From the NCBI RefSeq assembly GCF_000763805.1, contig NZ_JRKS01000001.1, positions 124,001 to 188,000 on the forward strand: DNA of 64,000 bases, read 5' to 3'. A program made the position numbers and the translations under genes. Shown one piece after another: positions 63,551 through 64,000 of the stretch (position 1 is the stretch's first letter; every line of letters starts with the position of its first letter). Source of the stretch: Paracoccus sphaerophysae (GTDB taxonomy: Bacteria; Pseudomonadota; Alphaproteobacteria; Rhodobacterales; Rhodobacteraceae). A model generated the notes under the pieces. That model was given only the letters and a program-made list of their open reading frames with translations, was not told the origin of the DNA and made no database searches.

Positions 63551-63988
63551 CTACGGACGTCGTTCGTTAGCTGCGTCGCTCAGAACCTTCGCCCGCTCCA
63601 GAATGGAAAGGATAAGCCCGTTGTCGAACGCTTCTGCCAGGGAGCCCTCCGCGAACCTGTCCTGCCTGATGACGACCGTCAGCAGTTTCGCAAGCTGATC
63701 GGCAGTCGCCCCGGCAAGAGCCTCGGGATCGTTCCGCAGACGAAAGGCCTCCTCCGTCTGAGTCCATTCGGGCCAATCGAAGCTCCGGACCCAATCAAGA
63801 TCATAGGCAGCCTTCACAAAGTCACTGATCGCGTCGCTCTGAGCGAACCACGGCATCTGGATTGAACCGTCCGCCTGCTGCTCTCCGCCCTTCCATGTAC
63901 CCGACGAGAAATCGGGTGCCCGGATACTGGGGAGAAACGCCGCAAGGGCGCTCAATCCTTCACGGGTTATCGGCTCCTGATCTGCCAT
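63551..63988 (-). CDS. DUF6508-like protein
   Basis: This 145-residue protein (MADQEPITREGLSALAAFLP) has the DUF6508 pattern: a short N-terminal helix, FAQSDAISDFVKAAYDLDWVRSFDWPEW, then ATADQLAKLLTVVIRQDRFAEGSLAEAFDNGLILSILERA. The function is unknown; it occurs scattered in phage and chromosomal contexts. It is on the opposite strand, its stop adjoining the terminase stop, and separates terminase from the structural genes expected to the right. Confidence 0.75.
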   Translation of the reverse strand: MADQEPITREGLSALAAFLPSIRAPDFSSGTWKGGEQQADGSIQMPWFAQSDAISDFVKAAYDLDWVRSFDWPEWTQTEEAFRLRNDPEALAGATADQLAKLLTVVIRQDRFAEGSLAEAFDNGLILSILERAKVLSDAANERRP

Positions 63989-64000
63989 CTTCGCGTTCCC

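Larger units (their letters stand above)
48313..64000. mobile_element. Prophage / phage-derived integrated element (left part, continues right)
   Basis: A serine recombinase module at the left edge is followed by a Com-like regulator, primase-helicase, HNH nuclease, ParB-methyltransferase and terminase small and large subunits in phage order. Structural genes would lie beyond the window. The left boundary is placed near 48430 from the altered C-terminus of the HTH gene; it is not proven, and the attachment core cannot be identified without the right end or an empty site. Confidence 0.8.

Overview
The window is high-GC chromosomal DNA from an alphaproteobacterium of the Rhodobacterales, most likely Paracoccus or a close relative. 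The evidence is the fused ispDF gene, the short ProS, Hda placed beside an AI-2E-type permease, the phaZ/phaC-phaP-phaR order with PhaR boxes as described in Paracoccus denitrificans, and phage genes of the type common in Rhodobacterales. Genus assignment is inference; no rRNA lies in the window.

Positions 1-42249 are core chromosome. On the minus strand at the left are tatD (partial), holB, tmk, a PBP5-like carboxypeptidase, tdk and an RhlE-like helicase with a structured leader. Next come a carbamoylase-family amidase, hda, the permease, proS, a broken DUF1643 gene, the polyphosphate pair ppk-ppx, an RTX-like acidic protein, and groES-groEL under a CIRCE operator. A plus-strand run follows (TraB/GumN-like, SnoaL-like, DUF1345, Mn-pyrophosphatase, HAD, VOC, MaoC, ribF, YcgN-like, threonine aldolase). 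The minus strand then carries cinA, pgpA, ispDF and nrdJ, then an acyl-CoA ligase, a cold-shock gene and thrS. The storage-polymer locus is phaZ divergent from phaC-phaP-phaR. PhaC has a roughly 200-residue Ala/Gly/Lys-rich N-terminal extension. phaP has two PhaR-type palindromes, one filling the 17-bp spacer of its promoter, and phaR has one just before its own start.

After a tRNA-Ser(GGA) with a strong terminator (42160-42297) the character changes. 42.3-48.4 kb holds foreign DNA, part of it visibly AT-richer. It encodes a PLD-family nuclease whose H-x-K...N...E spacing looks like BfiI, facing tail-to-tail a 972-residue protein with two complete TSPPY-type methyltransferase domains. The two genes share a CTAG at their stop codons. 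A GIY-YIG nuclease gene follows. I read this as a defence cassette, with the nuclease/twin-methyltransferase pair as a Type IIS-like restriction-modification system.

From about 48.3 kb to the right edge is a prophage or phage-derived element that continues outside the window. It has a serine recombinase module (HTH protein, recombinase, DUF2924, small ORF), an unrecognised 720-residue protein, a Com-like zinc finger, a sigma-like protein and a FitAB/VapBC toxin-antitoxin pair. It then has a primase-helicase followed directly by an iteron-like TGTCNGAC cluster and GC-rich hairpins (candidate origin), DUF6362, HNH nuclease, ParB-methyltransferase, SRAP peptidase and both terminase subunits. Portal, capsid and tail genes are expected to the right but are not seen.
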